From: Shimazuella kribbensis DSM 45090
GTDB taxonomy: Bacteria; Bacillota; Bacilli; Thermoactinomycetales; Thermoactinomycetaceae
NCBI RefSeq assembly: GCF_000428065.1
Contig: NZ_ATZF01000001.1
Span: 115,822 to 179,821 of the forward strand
DNA length: 64,000 bases
Reading direction: 5' to 3'
Shown: piece by piece, positions 44,139-53,826 of the stretch
Numbering within the stretch: position 1 is the stretch's first letter
Layout of the letters: every line of letters begins with the position of its first letter
Made by a program: the position numbers and the translations under genes
The notes under the pieces: generated by a model
The model's input: the letters and a program-made list of their open reading frames with translations, nothing else
Databases searched by the model: none
What the model was told of the DNA's origin: nothing

Positions 44139-45173
44139 ATGTTGCAAGTGATACGGAGTCACTTGCAACAAAGTTCTACTGGTCGTTTGCCGTTTGCAAA
44201 GATAATGGATTTAGCTTTGTATCATCCACAACATGGTTATTACAACAAGCCCGCTCCCAAACTTGGGAAAAAGGGCGATTTTTTTACCAATGTACATGTT
44301 AGTAATCTTTTTGGCTATGTAGTAGCGGATTATTTTTTGAAATATTGGAAAGAGTTCTATCCGTCTTCTCCCCTTCAATTGATAGAAATAGGAGGTGGAG
44401 ATGGGAAGTTAATGGAACAGATAACCAAACAATTTCATCACAAAAAAATTGAGAAATCAGCTGTTCGCCTATATTCAGTCGAAAAAAGTTCATACCATCG
44501 TGCCGAACAACAGCAAAGATTAAAAAATATTCCTTATGACCTATATTTTGTAGATCAATTAGAACAGGTTCCTCCAGCCATTTTCTCTATTGTATATAGT
44601 CATGAGCTGTTGGACGCTTTTGCTGTTCATCGACTAATATGGGAACAAGGTAAATGGTGGGAAATATATGTAACAGAAAACCAGAACAGATGGATAGAAA
44701 TAAAAGATCGATTGTCTAGGGTGGAGTTGGAAGACTATACAAATCAGCTCCCTATCGATTTTGCAGAAGGACAGCAAATAGAAGTGAATTTGCAGGCAAA
44801 ATCTTGGTTGCATCGTGTTTCCGATTGGCTTGAATCTGGATTGATTTGGACACTCGATTATGGTGGAAATAACAGAGAATTGTACAGTATGAAATACTTA
44901 GATGGCACAATGAGATATTATCAAGCTCATCAACATATTCATGATCCCTATTTGAATTTAGGAGAGATGGATATGACTGCTCATGTAAATTTCGAAGATA
45001 TGAAAAAATGGGGAGAAAATAAGGGTTTATCTACCTATTTCTATGGTTCGCAATCGAGTTTTTTAATGGAAGCAGGCATTTACACCTATACAGATCCAGC
45101 ATACCGTAACGCAATCAAGCAATTAATAATGGGGATGGGAGAAAATTTCAAAGTGTTGGTTCAAAAGAAATAA
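44139..45173 (+). CDS. SAM-dependent methyltransferase of the MidA/NDUFAF7 family
   Basis: A protein of about 344 residues with LPFAKIMDLALYHPQHGYY, KGDFFTNVHVSNLFG, LIEIGGGDG (SAM motif) and YSHELLDAFAVH, the MidA/DUF185 pattern. Mitochondrial relatives methylate an arginine of complex I; bacterial roles are unclear. The ATG at 44139 lies 5 bases after the rhodanese stop with a weak ribosome binding site; a GTG at 44106 overlapping the rhodanese is the alternative. Confidence 0.85.
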   Translation: MLQVIRSHLQQSSTGRLPFAKIMDLALYHPQHGYYNKPAPKLGKKGDFFTNVHVSNLFGYVVADYFLKYWKEFYPSSPLQLIEIGGGDGKLMEQITKQFHHKKIEKSAVRLYSVEKSSYHRAEQQQRLKNIPYDLYFVDQLEQVPPAIFSIVYSHELLDAFAVHRLIWEQGKWWEIYVTENQNRWIEIKDRLSRVELEDYTNQLPIDFAEGQQIEVNLQAKSWLHRVSDWLESGLIWTLDYGGNNRELYSMKYLDGTMRYYQAHQHIHDPYLNLGEMDMTAHVNFEDMKKWGENKGLSTYFYGSQSSFLMEAGIYTYTDPAYRNAIKQLIMGMGENFKVLVQKK

Positions 45174-45192
45174 AATATAGCGGTTTAAAAAT

Positions 45193-45220
45193 AAAAAACC
45201 CTTTTAAGGGGTTTTTTATT
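45193..45220. terminator. bidirectional terminator
   Basis: AAAAAACCC, loop, GGGGTTTTTT between convergent genes; the opposing stop codon lies directly at its edge. Confidence 0.85.
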
Positions 45221-45445
45221 TTAGTGAACAAATGTTGCATACGCTACCATGCCACAAAAAGAAATAACCATGTAACTACCAAATAGGTACATATATGTTT
45301 TTTCTGTATAGCGTTGATAACCGAGTATCACAAATATGATAGCTTGAAAAATAAATAATCCTGCTGGTATGTACATATGGCCAGCGATAAACATGAGTGC
45401 GATAACTAGAGCCCAAAAGCCTAAAACGCGAAACATGCGATCCAC
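45221..45445 (-). CDS. DUF2626-like (YqgY-type) membrane protein
   Basis: A 74-residue protein from a GTG at 45445, reading MDRMFRVLGFWALVIALMFI with a second segment and a third at the C-terminus. This matches the DUF2626 family, which in Bacillales lies beside yqgX-like hydrolases, as here. The longer frame upstream is not needed. Confidence 0.7.
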   Translation of the reverse strand: MDRMFRVLGFWALVIALMFIAGHMYIPAGLFIFQAIIFVILGYQRYTEKTYMYLFGSYMVISFCGMVAYATFVH

Positions 45446-45758
45446 AAAATCACAGCCTTCCCCTATTTCAAAATGAGTCAATGGATAATTAACCGAATAA
45501 AGAGCATAGCTCAAGCAATCTTTATTATACCCAGTTCAGATATTTGGTTCAAGTAATGTTACTGGAAAGGGTTTCATCTCTTATCATAACTCTTTTGTTA
45601 CATTACTTTGCATGGGTGAGAAAATATTTTTGAAATCCGCATGATAAGTATAGTTCTAGCAACTTGAGGATATAAAAGGGATAGAGATCATACTATCGTT
45701 CGGTTTTGATGCATAGGATTAAATAGTGAAAAATATTGCCTAGAATAGGAGGTTTATT

Positions 45759-46349
45759 ATGGCTGTAAAGCGTCAAGATGCTTGGTCTTCTGAAGATGAT
45801 ATGATTTTAGCAGAGGTTACTTTACGGCATATTCGCGATGGAGGTACCCAATTATCTGCTTTTGAAGAAGTAGCAGAACGACTTGGTAGAACCCCCGCTG
45901 CCTGTGGATTTCGTTGGAATAGCACTGTGCGAAAAAATTATGATGCAGCTATTCAAGTAGCTAAAACAGAGAGACAAAGAAGAGGCCAAGATAGAGTTCA
46001 TTATGCGACACCACTTACTTTAAGTAGTGTGCGCATGGATAGTCTTCCTAGTTTGGAACATCAAGAAGACGACTACTCCTTGGATCATGTCATTCGATTT
46101 TTACGTCAACATAAAAATGAAGTAAGTGAATTAAAAAAACAACAAAAACAGCTCGAAGAAGAACTTTGTGACAGGGAAGATGAATTAAGGCGATTAGAAC
46201 TTGAAAATAAATCCATGAAAGAACAACTGACAACGGTCGAATCCGATTACCAATTAGTAAATGATGATTATCGTACCCTTGTACAAATCATGGATCGAGC
46301 TAGGAAATTAGCAGCTCGAACAGAGGATTTAGAAAAAGAACATAAGTAA
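45759..46349 (+). CDS. ylbO: RsfA/YlbO-type Myb-like sporulation regulator
   Basis: A 196-residue protein with a Myb/SANT-like DNA-binding N-terminus ([40 protein letters not shown]) and a C-terminal coiled coil (about 110-195). It matches prespore regulator RsfA and its paralogue YlbO. Its position before panE-bshC-mraZ agrees with ylbO. It has AGGAGG and its own terminator. Confidence 0.88.
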   Translation: MAVKRQDAWSSEDDMILAEVTLRHIRDGGTQLSAFEEVAERLGRTPAACGFRWNSTVRKNYDAAIQVAKTERQRRGQDRVHYATPLTLSSVRMDSLPSLEHQEDDYSLDHVIRFLRQHKNEVSELKKQQKQLEEELCDREDELRRLELENKSMKEQLTTVESDYQLVNDDYRTLVQIMDRARKLAARTEDLEKEHK

Positions 46350-46355
46350 TGAAAT

Positions 46356-46387
46356 AAAAATCTGCTGTTTTTTTCAGCAGATTTTTG
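46356..46387 (+). terminator. intrinsic terminator
   Basis: AAAAATCTGCTG (46356-46367) pairs with CAGCAGATTTTT (46375-46386). Confidence 0.9.
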
Positions 46388-46508
46388 TTTGGAAATAATC
46401 AATCGATACTTACGAAGTTTGAAAAATTTGATACGATAGAAGAGAAATATATTTTGTCCAAAATGAATAATTTTTTAAAAGGTTACCATCAGAGAGGGGT
46501 CTTTTAAG

Positions 46509-46730
46509 ATGGCTAAAGTAGAAGCGACAATAGTAGGAATTGTTTCGAAGATACTAGTTTCCATCGGGGAAGAGATTCAAAACGGGCAAGAAGTATTGAT
46601 ACTGGAATCGATGAAAATGCTTATACCAGTTGAAAGTACAAAAAACGGAAAAGTAAAGGCGATACATGTGAAAGAAAGTGATTTTGTTAACGAAGGAGAA
46701 GTATTAATTGAATTGGAAGAAATATCATAA
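46509..46730 (+). CDS. biotin carboxyl carrier domain protein (YngHB-like)
   Basis: A 73-residue biotinyl domain with the biotinylation site ESMKM (K36 or so). It carries CO2 for the acyl-CoA carboxylase whose transferase subunit is encoded at 48404. It overlaps the next gene by one base. The biotin carboxylase subunit is not in the window. Confidence 0.88.
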   Translation: MAKVEATIVGIVSKILVSIGEEIQNGQEVLILESMKMLIPVESTKNGKVKAIHVKESDFVNEGEVLIELEEIS

Positions 46731-47629
46731 TGGTAAAAATAGTGGAGGTAGGGTTGCGAGATGGATTGCAAAATGAAGCTGAAGTACTACCAACAACTGT
46801 TAAAATAGAACTAATCCGCAGGCTGATAGCCGCTAAACTTACTCATTTGGAAGTCACTTCATTTGTCCATCCAAAATGGATTCCTCAACTAGCCGATGCT
46901 GATCAATTGTTATTGCAGTTACCTATAGAAAAGCAAATCAATTATCGAGCTCTTGTCCCTAACCTCAGAGGTTGGGAACGTGTCAAAACACCACCTCTTC
47001 ATGAAATTGCTGTCTTTATTTCCGCAAGTGAGACTCACAATCAAAAAAACGTGAATAGCACCATTCAAGAATCCATGCATCAGATCAGACAAGTGATAGC
47101 AAGCGCTAAGTTGCAATCTGTGCCTGTAAGAGGTTACCTATCTTGTGTTTTTGGATGTCCCTACGAGGGAACCATTGCTTTCTCGGCTGTTGAAAAAATG
47201 TGTAACTTTTTATTTGAATGTGGGGTGTATGAAGTTTCACTTGGAGATACGATTGGAGTTGCCACACCAAAACAGGTTCAACTTATTCTTCGGCATCTAC
47301 AACCTACGTATGCAGGTAAGTTAGCCGTACATTTTCATGATACAAAGGGACTTGCATTAGCAAACACATATGTTGCCCTAGAAGAAGGAGTGACAACAAT
47401 AGACAGTTCAATTGGAGGGCTTGGAGGATGTCCTTATGCACCAGGTGCTTCAGGAAATGTCGCGACAGAAGAAGTGGTTAACTTATTGCATGGATTGGGT
47501 ATAAAGACAGAATTCGATTTGGATGAACTTTGTGAAATAGCTTCTTGGTTACAACAGATTTTCCAAAAATCCCTCCCCTCTAAAATGTTGAAAAATTATT
47601 TAGCGAAGAAGGAGGTAGGTGGATTATGA
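46730..47629 (+). CDS. hydroxymethylglutaryl-CoA lyase (YngG-like)
   Basis: A 299-residue TIM-barrel lyase with EVGLRDGLQNE (catalytic Arg-Asp), SETHNQKN, HFHDTKGLALAN and the GGLGGCPYAPGASGN loop with its catalytic Cys. It splits HMG-CoA to acetyl-CoA and acetoacetate at the end of leucine and isovalerate breakdown. It overlaps the hydratase gene by four bases. Confidence 0.95.
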   Translation: MVKIVEVGLRDGLQNEAEVLPTTVKIELIRRLIAAKLTHLEVTSFVHPKWIPQLADADQLLLQLPIEKQINYRALVPNLRGWERVKTPPLHEIAVFISASETHNQKNVNSTIQESMHQIRQVIASAKLQSVPVRGYLSCVFGCPYEGTIAFSAVEKMCNFLFECGVYEVSLGDTIGVATPKQVQLILRHLQPTYAGKLAVHFHDTKGLALANTYVALEEGVTTIDSSIGGLGGCPYAPGASGNVATEEVVNLLHGLGIKTEFDLDELCEIASWLQQIFQKSLPSKMLKNYLAKKEVGGL

Positions 47630-48399
47630 CGTGGATCACCAAAGAAGATTTAGGATACATCACCATATTACGCTTACAACGACCAGAAGTTTATCATGCT
47701 CTAAACCGACCTTTGTTGTGTCAAATGTCTACTTTTTTAGATGAATTGCAAGAATCAAAGACTAGGGTAGTAATCATCACGAGTACGGGTGATGCTGCAT
47801 TTTGTGCAGGTGCAGATTTAAAAGAAAGACAGACAATGAGTGAGCAAGAAGTTCGTGAGTATCTCACTTTAATACGCCATACCTTTTTGAAATTGGAGTC
47901 TATGCACTGCCCAGTAATAGCAGCAATTGATGGAGTAGCTTTGGGAGGGGGAATGGAGCTTGCACTTGCTTGTGATATTCGGATTGCTGGGGAAGCATCC
48001 ACTTTCGCTCTTCCTGAGACATCATTAGGAATTATACCAGGAGCTGGCGGGACACAACGATTGAGCAGAATAGCAGGAATTACCATTGCTAAATTGTTGA
48101 TATACACCGCGAGACGAATATCAGCAATGGAAGCAAAACAAGTCGGTATTATTAGTAAATTAACGCAAACAGGACATGCTTTACGAGAAGCAATGTTGAT
48201 GGCAGAAGAGATTGCGGAGAATGGTCCTCTTGCTGTTAAATATGCAAAACTGGCCATACAAGAAGGATATCCTTTAGGGTTAGAGCTGGCGATGGAAAAA
48301 GAAGCTTATGCTTATGAGCATTTGATTACTACAAAAGATAGAACAGAAGGATTACATGCTTTTCGAGAAAAGAGAAAGCCACAGTTTGGAGGGGAGTAG
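47626..48399 (+). CDS. enoyl-CoA hydratase, probably methylglutaconyl-CoA hydratase (YngF-like)
   Basis: A 257-residue crotonase with the CoA pocket AFCAGADLKERQ and the oxyanion segment ALGGGMELALACDIRIAG, plus the catalytic Glu in LPETSLGIIPGAGGTQRL. Its operon position between HMG-CoA lyase and the carboxylase points to 3-methylglutaconyl-CoA as substrate. Confidence 0.9.
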   Translation: MTWITKEDLGYITILRLQRPEVYHALNRPLLCQMSTFLDELQESKTRVVIITSTGDAAFCAGADLKERQTMSEQEVREYLTLIRHTFLKLESMHCPVIAAIDGVALGGGMELALACDIRIAGEASTFALPETSLGIIPGAGGTQRLSRIAGITIAKLLIYTARRISAMEAKQVGIISKLTQTGHALREAMLMAEEIAENGPLAVKYAKLAIQEGYPLGLELAMEKEAYAYEHLITTKDRTEGLHAFREKRKPQFGGE

Positions 48400-48403
48400 A
48401 AAG

Positions 48404-49906
48404 ATGAGTGAACTTAACGAAAAAAGTAAACGCTTACAACTCGGTGGTCACTCTAAATATCACGAGAGGTCGGCAGAACAAGGTAAATTATTTGTCCGTA
48501 AGCGGTTGGAACTCTTACTAGATGAAGGCTCTTTTGTAGAAGATGGATTATTTGCTAACTCGATAGAAGAAGAACTGCCAGCAGATGGAGTAATAACAGG
48601 TGTTGGAAAAATAAATGGCTCGGTAGTGTGTATCATGGCCAATGATTCGACTGTGAAAGCAGGATCATGGGGAAAACGAACAGTCGAGAAGATTATTCGG
48701 ATTCAAGAGACTGCTGAAAAATTGCGCGCCCCACTTTTCTATTTGGTTGATTCCGCAGGTGCAAGAATTACGGATCAGTTAGAGATGTTTCCTGGTCGAC
48801 GTGGCGCTGGGCGAATATTTTATAACCAGGTGAAACTATCTGGAGTCATTCCTCAGATTTGTCTCCTGTTCGGTCCATCGGCAGCCGGAGGTGCATATAT
48901 ACCCGCGTTTTGTGATGTCGTAATTATGGTAGATAAAAATGCAAGCATGTATTTGGGATCGCCAAGAATGGCGGAAATGGTAATTGGACAAAAGGTTTCA
49001 TTGGAACAAATGGGTGGTGCCCGTATGCATTGTTCGGTGAGTGGGTGTGGAGATTTTCTAGCGAAAGATGAACCAGATGCAATTCGAATCGCACAGCTTT
49101 ATTATTCCTACTTGCAAAAATCAAACGGAATGGATTTTGAATCCAGCGACACATTGGATTCGCTCACATCGATCATTCCAAAAGAACAGAATGTTCCATT
49201 TGATATGAAACAGGTGATACATGCATTAGTAGACCAAAATTCTTGTTTAGAAATAAAAGAATTATTTGCACCTGAGTTGATCACTGCCTTTGGCCGATTA
49301 GAAGGAAAATCCATTGGAATTATTGCGAATCAATCAAAGATAAAAGGAGGAGTTTTATTTGGTGATTCAGCAGATAAGGCAGCAAGATTTATTACGCTTT
49401 GTGATGCTTACCAGATTCCCCTTCTTTTTTTAGTAGATGTTCCTGGATTTATGATTGGAACTCAAGTAGAAAGAGCAGGTATTATTCGTCATGGAGCAAA
49501 AATGATTGCGGCTATGTCTGAAGCAACGGTTCCCAAAATTTCGGTAATCGTTCGAAAAGCGTATGGTGCAGGTCTATACGCGATGGCAGGACCGGCTTTT
49601 GAACCCGATTGCTGTATTGCTCTACCTACTGCTCAGATTGCGGTAATGGGCCCTGAGGCGGCAGTAAATGCTGTCTATCACAATCAAATTCAAGCATTAG
49701 AGCCCGAAGAGCGTGAACCTTTCATCCAATCGAAGAGAATGGCGTATCAGGAAGATATTCATATCTATCGACTAGCTAGTGAATTGATTGTGGACGTCAT
49801 GGTGGAACCTGAAGATTTGCGTAATGAGCTAGCAAAAAGGTATGATCTATATAGCGAAAAACAACTGGATTTCAGTCGACGCAAACATCCTATTTATCCG
49901 GTGTGA
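48404..49906 (+). CDS. acyl-CoA carboxylase carboxyltransferase subunit (YngE-like)
   Basis: A 500-residue biotin-dependent carboxyltransferase with SAGARITDQ, GPSAAGGAYIPAF and VPGFMIGTQVERAGIIRHGA, the two half-site crotonase folds. It carboxylates a branched enoyl-CoA such as methylcrotonyl-CoA. The ATG at 48404 follows GGAGGGG. Methylcrotonyl- over propionyl-CoA specificity is inferred from its neighbours. Confidence 0.9.
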   Translation: MSELNEKSKRLQLGGHSKYHERSAEQGKLFVRKRLELLLDEGSFVEDGLFANSIEEELPADGVITGVGKINGSVVCIMANDSTVKAGSWGKRTVEKIIRIQETAEKLRAPLFYLVDSAGARITDQLEMFPGRRGAGRIFYNQVKLSGVIPQICLLFGPSAAGGAYIPAFCDVVIMVDKNASMYLGSPRMAEMVIGQKVSLEQMGGARMHCSVSGCGDFLAKDEPDAIRIAQLYYSYLQKSNGMDFESSDTLDSLTSIIPKEQNVPFDMKQVIHALVDQNSCLEIKELFAPELITAFGRLEGKSIGIIANQSKIKGGVLFGDSADKAARFITLCDAYQIPLLFLVDVPGFMIGTQVERAGIIRHGAKMIAAMSEATVPKISVIVRKAYGAGLYAMAGPAFEPDCCIALPTAQIAVMGPEAAVNAVYHNQIQALEPEEREPFIQSKRMAYQEDIHIYRLASELIVDVMVEPEDLRNELAKRYDLYSEKQLDFSRRKHPIYPV

Positions 49907-49912
49907 GAAAAG

Positions 49913-50818
49913 ATGAAAATTGGTATAATTGGTGGAGGGTCACTAGGGCTTTTATGGGCTGCTCGATTGAACGAGTATGCAGATGTGACCCTTTTTTGTA
50001 GGACAGTGCAACAAACTGATGTTATTAAAAAACAAGGTCTTCTGGTAACAAACACCAGTGGACAAAAAAAGAGATATTTGGTATCAGCAGAATGGATTGA
50101 ACACTTCCATCATTCTGCTGGTTTTGATGTGCTATTTCTTATGGTGAAACAACCAGCTCTTGATCAAGTACTTAGAATGATTCCATCTCTTATCCATCAG
50201 AAAACACATGTAGTTGCTTGGCAAAATGGTTTAGGACATGTCGAAAAGATAGAAGCTTGTCATTTTCCTGCAAGTTATGCAGTAGTAACAACCGAAGGGG
50301 CCTATAAACTATCCGCGAATCATGTACAACACACAGGCTATGGTTATGTTCGTTTGGGAAGATTACAGTCAAAAGATGGTATGGACTCTTTTTTCTCTTC
50401 TTTTTTACAAAAATTTCATATTGAGCTCGTTGACCATATTGAGCAATATTTGTGGAGGAAATTTGCAGTAAATGTCGTCATCAATCCATTAACAGCATTA
50501 TTAGAAGTTCCAAACGGGAAGTTGATGGATCTTGATATACAAGCAACAATATATCAATTAGTAAATGAACTTTGTCTTGTAGCAGATGCAAAAGGAATAT
50601 GTCTAAAACAAGCAGACATCTATGATCAAGTAAGTGAAGTTTGTTCCAAAACAGCGAAAAATTTCTCCTCTATGCTTCAAGATATTCGAGCAGGAAGACT
50701 AACGGAGATTGATTCCCTAAATGGAATGGTAGTTACTTATGCGAACCAATGTGGATTAGTTGTGCCTACTCATTCCACTTTAACAGACTTAATTAGAGCT
50801 AAGAGTATGTTGTTTTGA
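49913..50818 (+). CDS. panE: 2-dehydropantoate 2-reductase family protein (YlbQ-like)
   Basis: A 301-residue protein with an N-terminal IGIIGGGSLGLLWAARL NADPH motif, MVKQPALDQV and WQNGLGHVE. In the C-terminal domain, RKFAVNVVINPLTALLEVPN is the ketopantoate reductase signature. It makes pantoate for coenzyme A. The B. subtilis panE (ylbQ) lies at the same place before bshC. Confidence 0.82.
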   Translation: MKIGIIGGGSLGLLWAARLNEYADVTLFCRTVQQTDVIKKQGLLVTNTSGQKKRYLVSAEWIEHFHHSAGFDVLFLMVKQPALDQVLRMIPSLIHQKTHVVAWQNGLGHVEKIEACHFPASYAVVTTEGAYKLSANHVQHTGYGYVRLGRLQSKDGMDSFFSSFLQKFHIELVDHIEQYLWRKFAVNVVINPLTALLEVPNGKLMDLDIQATIYQLVNELCLVADAKGICLKQADIYDQVSEVCSKTAKNFSSMLQDIRAGRLTEIDSLNGMVVTYANQCGLVVPTHSTLTDLIRAKSMLF

Positions 50819-50880
50819 GCATATGATATATACTTGACTTATGATAAGTAAGTAGCATCTGGAAGAAGGGCTGGCATAAA

Positions 50881-52467
50881 TTGAAAATAGAAAAGTGTTT
50901 GATTCCCAATGAGAAGCTAAGACAAAATGAAACTTTTTACACCTATGATCCAACCCAAGACAACAGCTACTTAAAGCGCTATCTCTATGTAACCAACCAA
51001 AAATATAAACGTGAACAATTAGTTGAAGTTCTAAGGCAATATCATCATCCAGAACTAATTCATCCATCTATTGAGAAGAATTTTGATCGATTGCTATCAC
51101 CTGATAGTGTTGTGGTTATTGGAGGACAACAAGCAGGGCTATTAACAGGTCCGTTATACACCTTATATAAAGTCATTACGATTATACAATTAGCAAAACG
51201 GGAAGAAGAACGTCTTCAAAAACCAGTGATCCCCGTATTTTGGATTGCTGGGGAGGATCACGATTGGCAAGAAGTGGATCATCTGTATGTCCCGAATCAT
51301 ATAGAAACAGTGAAACACTCCTTTCCATTTGAAAATGTCAACAAGGGATCTGTTTCTTCCATAATGTTGGAACCACATGTTGTGCACCAATGGCTGAACG
51401 AATTGCACCAATCGATTGAGGATCGAGAACATAAAGCGGACTGGGTCACTCTATGTGAAGAGCTTACGCACGAACCCATTACTTGGACTTATTTTTTTGC
51501 AAGGATTCTTCATTACCTATTTGGGGAATATGGTTTAATTTTAATCGATTCAAATGATGCTAACTTGCGTGCATTAGAAGCTGATTATTTTGATCAACTT
51601 ATACAAAAAAATGAAGAGTTGCATGATGCAATTGATCAAGGCATTGCAAATTGGGAAGCAAAAGGTAATCCTTCTGTGCTTCAGTTCGAAGAAAATCAAG
51701 CCCATCTCTTTGTGGAAGAAGAGGGGAAAAGAATTGCACTCTATCGAGAAGGAGATCGGTTTACCAGTCGCAATCACTTCTTCCAATACTCTTCCTTCGA
51801 CTTGCAAGCGAAACATTTTCAACTGAGTAATAATGTCGCAACACGCCCATTGATGCAAGAGATGGTATTTCCTGTCCTTGCTTTTGTTGGAGGGCCTTCG
51901 GAAATCGATTATTGGGGATGTTTAGCAGATGCTTTCCCTGTCCTTGATTTACAAATGCCCATTGTCTATCCCCGACAAAGCGTGACAATCATCGAGCGAT
52001 CCATTGAAAAGTACCGGGCGAATTGGGGGGTGACATGGGATACACTAATCATTGGAAAAGGACAAGCATTATTGGAATCTTGGAAACAAAACAACCAACC
52101 ACTAGATGTAGAGCAGCAATTTGCTGATTTATACCATCAATTAGAAGATCTGTATACTCCCTTTATCCAAGAGTTAAATACCACAATTGGTGGAAATATG
52201 AAGCAAATGGGAGAGAGCACAAGAGAAAAGATGCGAATGCATATTCGTTGGCTGAAACAAAAAGCGTATGGTTTAATAGATGAAAGGCAAGAAGTTTCCC
52301 TTCGACAGCAACGGGAAGTCATCAATGCTGTATACCCGATGGAGGGACTGCAAGAACGTTGTTACAATCTTGTCTATTTTTGGAATAACTATGGACTAGA
52401 TTGGCTTCATATGTTATGTAAACAAGAGTTACCTGAACTAGATACCCATCAGGTGTTATATTTATAG
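50881..52467 (+). CDS. bshC: bacillithiol biosynthesis cysteine-adding enzyme
   Basis: A 528-residue BshC (about the usual length) with VIGGQQAGLLTGPLYTLYK, FWIAGEDHDWQEVDH, VGGPSEIDYWG and a C-terminal coiled coil. It is thought to add cysteine to glucosaminyl-malate in the last step of bacillithiol synthesis. It starts with TTG behind GAAGGG. It precedes mraZ, as in many Bacillales. Confidence 0.93.
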   Translation: MKIEKCLIPNEKLRQNETFYTYDPTQDNSYLKRYLYVTNQKYKREQLVEVLRQYHHPELIHPSIEKNFDRLLSPDSVVVIGGQQAGLLTGPLYTLYKVITIIQLAKREEERLQKPVIPVFWIAGEDHDWQEVDHLYVPNHIETVKHSFPFENVNKGSVSSIMLEPHVVHQWLNELHQSIEDREHKADWVTLCEELTHEPITWTYFFARILHYLFGEYGLILIDSNDANLRALEADYFDQLIQKNEELHDAIDQGIANWEAKGNPSVLQFEENQAHLFVEEEGKRIALYREGDRFTSRNHFFQYSSFDLQAKHFQLSNNVATRPLMQEMVFPVLAFVGGPSEIDYWGCLADAFPVLDLQMPIVYPRQSVTIIERSIEKYRANWGVTWDTLIIGKGQALLESWKQNNQPLDVEQQFADLYHQLEDLYTPFIQELNTTIGGNMKQMGESTREKMRMHIRWLKQKAYGLIDERQEVSLRQQREVINAVYPMEGLQERCYNLVYFWNNYGLDWLHMLCKQELPELDTHQVLYL

Positions 52468-52493
52468 TGAATCAAAACGGGAGTGAATCGTAG

Positions 52494-53753
52494 ATGAATT
52501 CAATTGAAAAAAGTGTGATACATGACCTATCTTTAGCACCAAGTGGTAGACAAAAAATCAACTGGGCAAAAGATCATATGCCTGTGCTAAACCGTATCAG
52601 AGAGCGTGTAATAGTGGAAAAACCACTTGAGGGAAAGAGAGTAGCAATTTCTCTGCATTTAGAAGCAAAAACAGCTTGTATGGCGGAATTAATTCGTGAT
52701 GCAGGGGCAGAAGTAGTAATTACAGGAAGTAACCCTTTATCTACTCAAGATGACATTTGTGCAGCGTTAGTCTCAGAAGGTGTAACTGTCTTTGCTAGAT
52801 ATAACCCAACTCCAGAAGAATATAAGTCTCATTTTATCATGACACTGGAAACCCAACCTGACTTGATTATTGATGATGGTGCAGATTTGGTAACTATCCT
52901 ACATAGTGAGCGACCGGACCTCTTGGAGCAAGTAAAAGGAGGTTGCGAAGAAACCACTACTGGTATCAAACGTTTACTTTCATTGGAGAAATCAGGACAA
53001 TTGAAGTTTCCGATGATCGCTGTAAATGATGCATTTTCGAAGTCATTATTTGATAATCGTTACGGTACGGGACAGTCTGTTTGGGATGGTATTAATCGTA
53101 CTACTAATTTGGTTGTAGCAGGTAAAACAGTAGTTGTTATCGGCTATGGATGGTGTGGTAAGGGTGTTGCTATGCGTGCGAAGGGACTTGGTGCACGTGT
53201 AATTGTAGTAGAAGTAGATGCGATCAAAGCGACAGAAGCACATATGGAAGGCTTTACCGTTTTGCCAATGGTAGAAGCTGCAAAACTAGGTGATTTCTTC
53301 GTAACCGTAACAGGAAATCGTGGTGTGATTAATCGGGATCACTACGAAGTAATGAAGGATGGAGCTATTTTAGCAAATGCAGGTCATTTTGATATTGAAA
53401 TTGATAAAGTAGCATTGGAAGATATGGCAGAACAAGCAGAAGTAGTACGAAAAGACATTACACAATATCACCTTGCAGATGGACGGAAAATCAATTTGCT
53501 TGCTGAAGGACGTTTGGTGAACTTGGCGGCTGGAGACGGACATCCTGCTGAAATTATGGATATGACCTTTGCTCTGCAAGTGCTTAGCCTTTTGTATTTG
53601 CATCAATCCAACGAAAAAATCGGTGCACATGTAATTGATGTCCCTTATGAGATTGATGAACAAGTTTCCCGGCATTTCTTGGAATCACTAGGTATTCAAA
53701 TTGATGAATTGACTCCTGAACAAGCGGAATATCTAGGCAGTTGGCAAATTTAA
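52494..53753 (+). CDS. ahcY: adenosylhomocysteinase, archaeal/thermophile-type
   Basis: A 419-residue protein with SLHLEAKTACMAELIRDAGA, EETTTGIKRL, AVNDAFSKSLFDNRYGTGQS and the NAD motif VVIGYGWCGKGVAMRAKGLG. It hydrolyses S-adenosylhomocysteine to homocysteine and adenosine. It is shorter than the eukaryotic and proteobacterial type, and ends YLGSWQI without the C-terminal KPDHYRY. It follows bshC by 26 bases; most Bacillales use the Pfs/LuxS route instead. Confidence 0.93.
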   Translation: MNSIEKSVIHDLSLAPSGRQKINWAKDHMPVLNRIRERVIVEKPLEGKRVAISLHLEAKTACMAELIRDAGAEVVITGSNPLSTQDDICAALVSEGVTVFARYNPTPEEYKSHFIMTLETQPDLIIDDGADLVTILHSERPDLLEQVKGGCEETTTGIKRLLSLEKSGQLKFPMIAVNDAFSKSLFDNRYGTGQSVWDGINRTTNLVVAGKTVVVIGYGWCGKGVAMRAKGLGARVIVVEVDAIKATEAHMEGFTVLPMVEAAKLGDFFVTVTGNRGVINRDHYEVMKDGAILANAGHFDIEIDKVALEDMAEQAEVVRKDITQYHLADGRKINLLAEGRLVNLAAGDGHPAEIMDMTFALQVLSLLYLHQSNEKIGAHVIDVPYEIDEQVSRHFLESLGIQIDELTPEQAEYLGSWQI

Positions 53754-53784
53754 CCGCTATTACCAAAATGTGATAATTTTGTTC

Positions 53785-53814
53785 AAATCCTGTACACAAG
53801 TGCAGGATTTTTTG
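53785..53814 (+). terminator. intrinsic terminator before mraZ
   Basis: AAATCCTGTAC (53785-53795) pairs with GTGCAGGATTT (53800-53810) with one G-U pair, followed by T. It separates ahcY from mraZ. Confidence 0.85.
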
Positions 53815-53826
53815 TGTGTATTGTGG

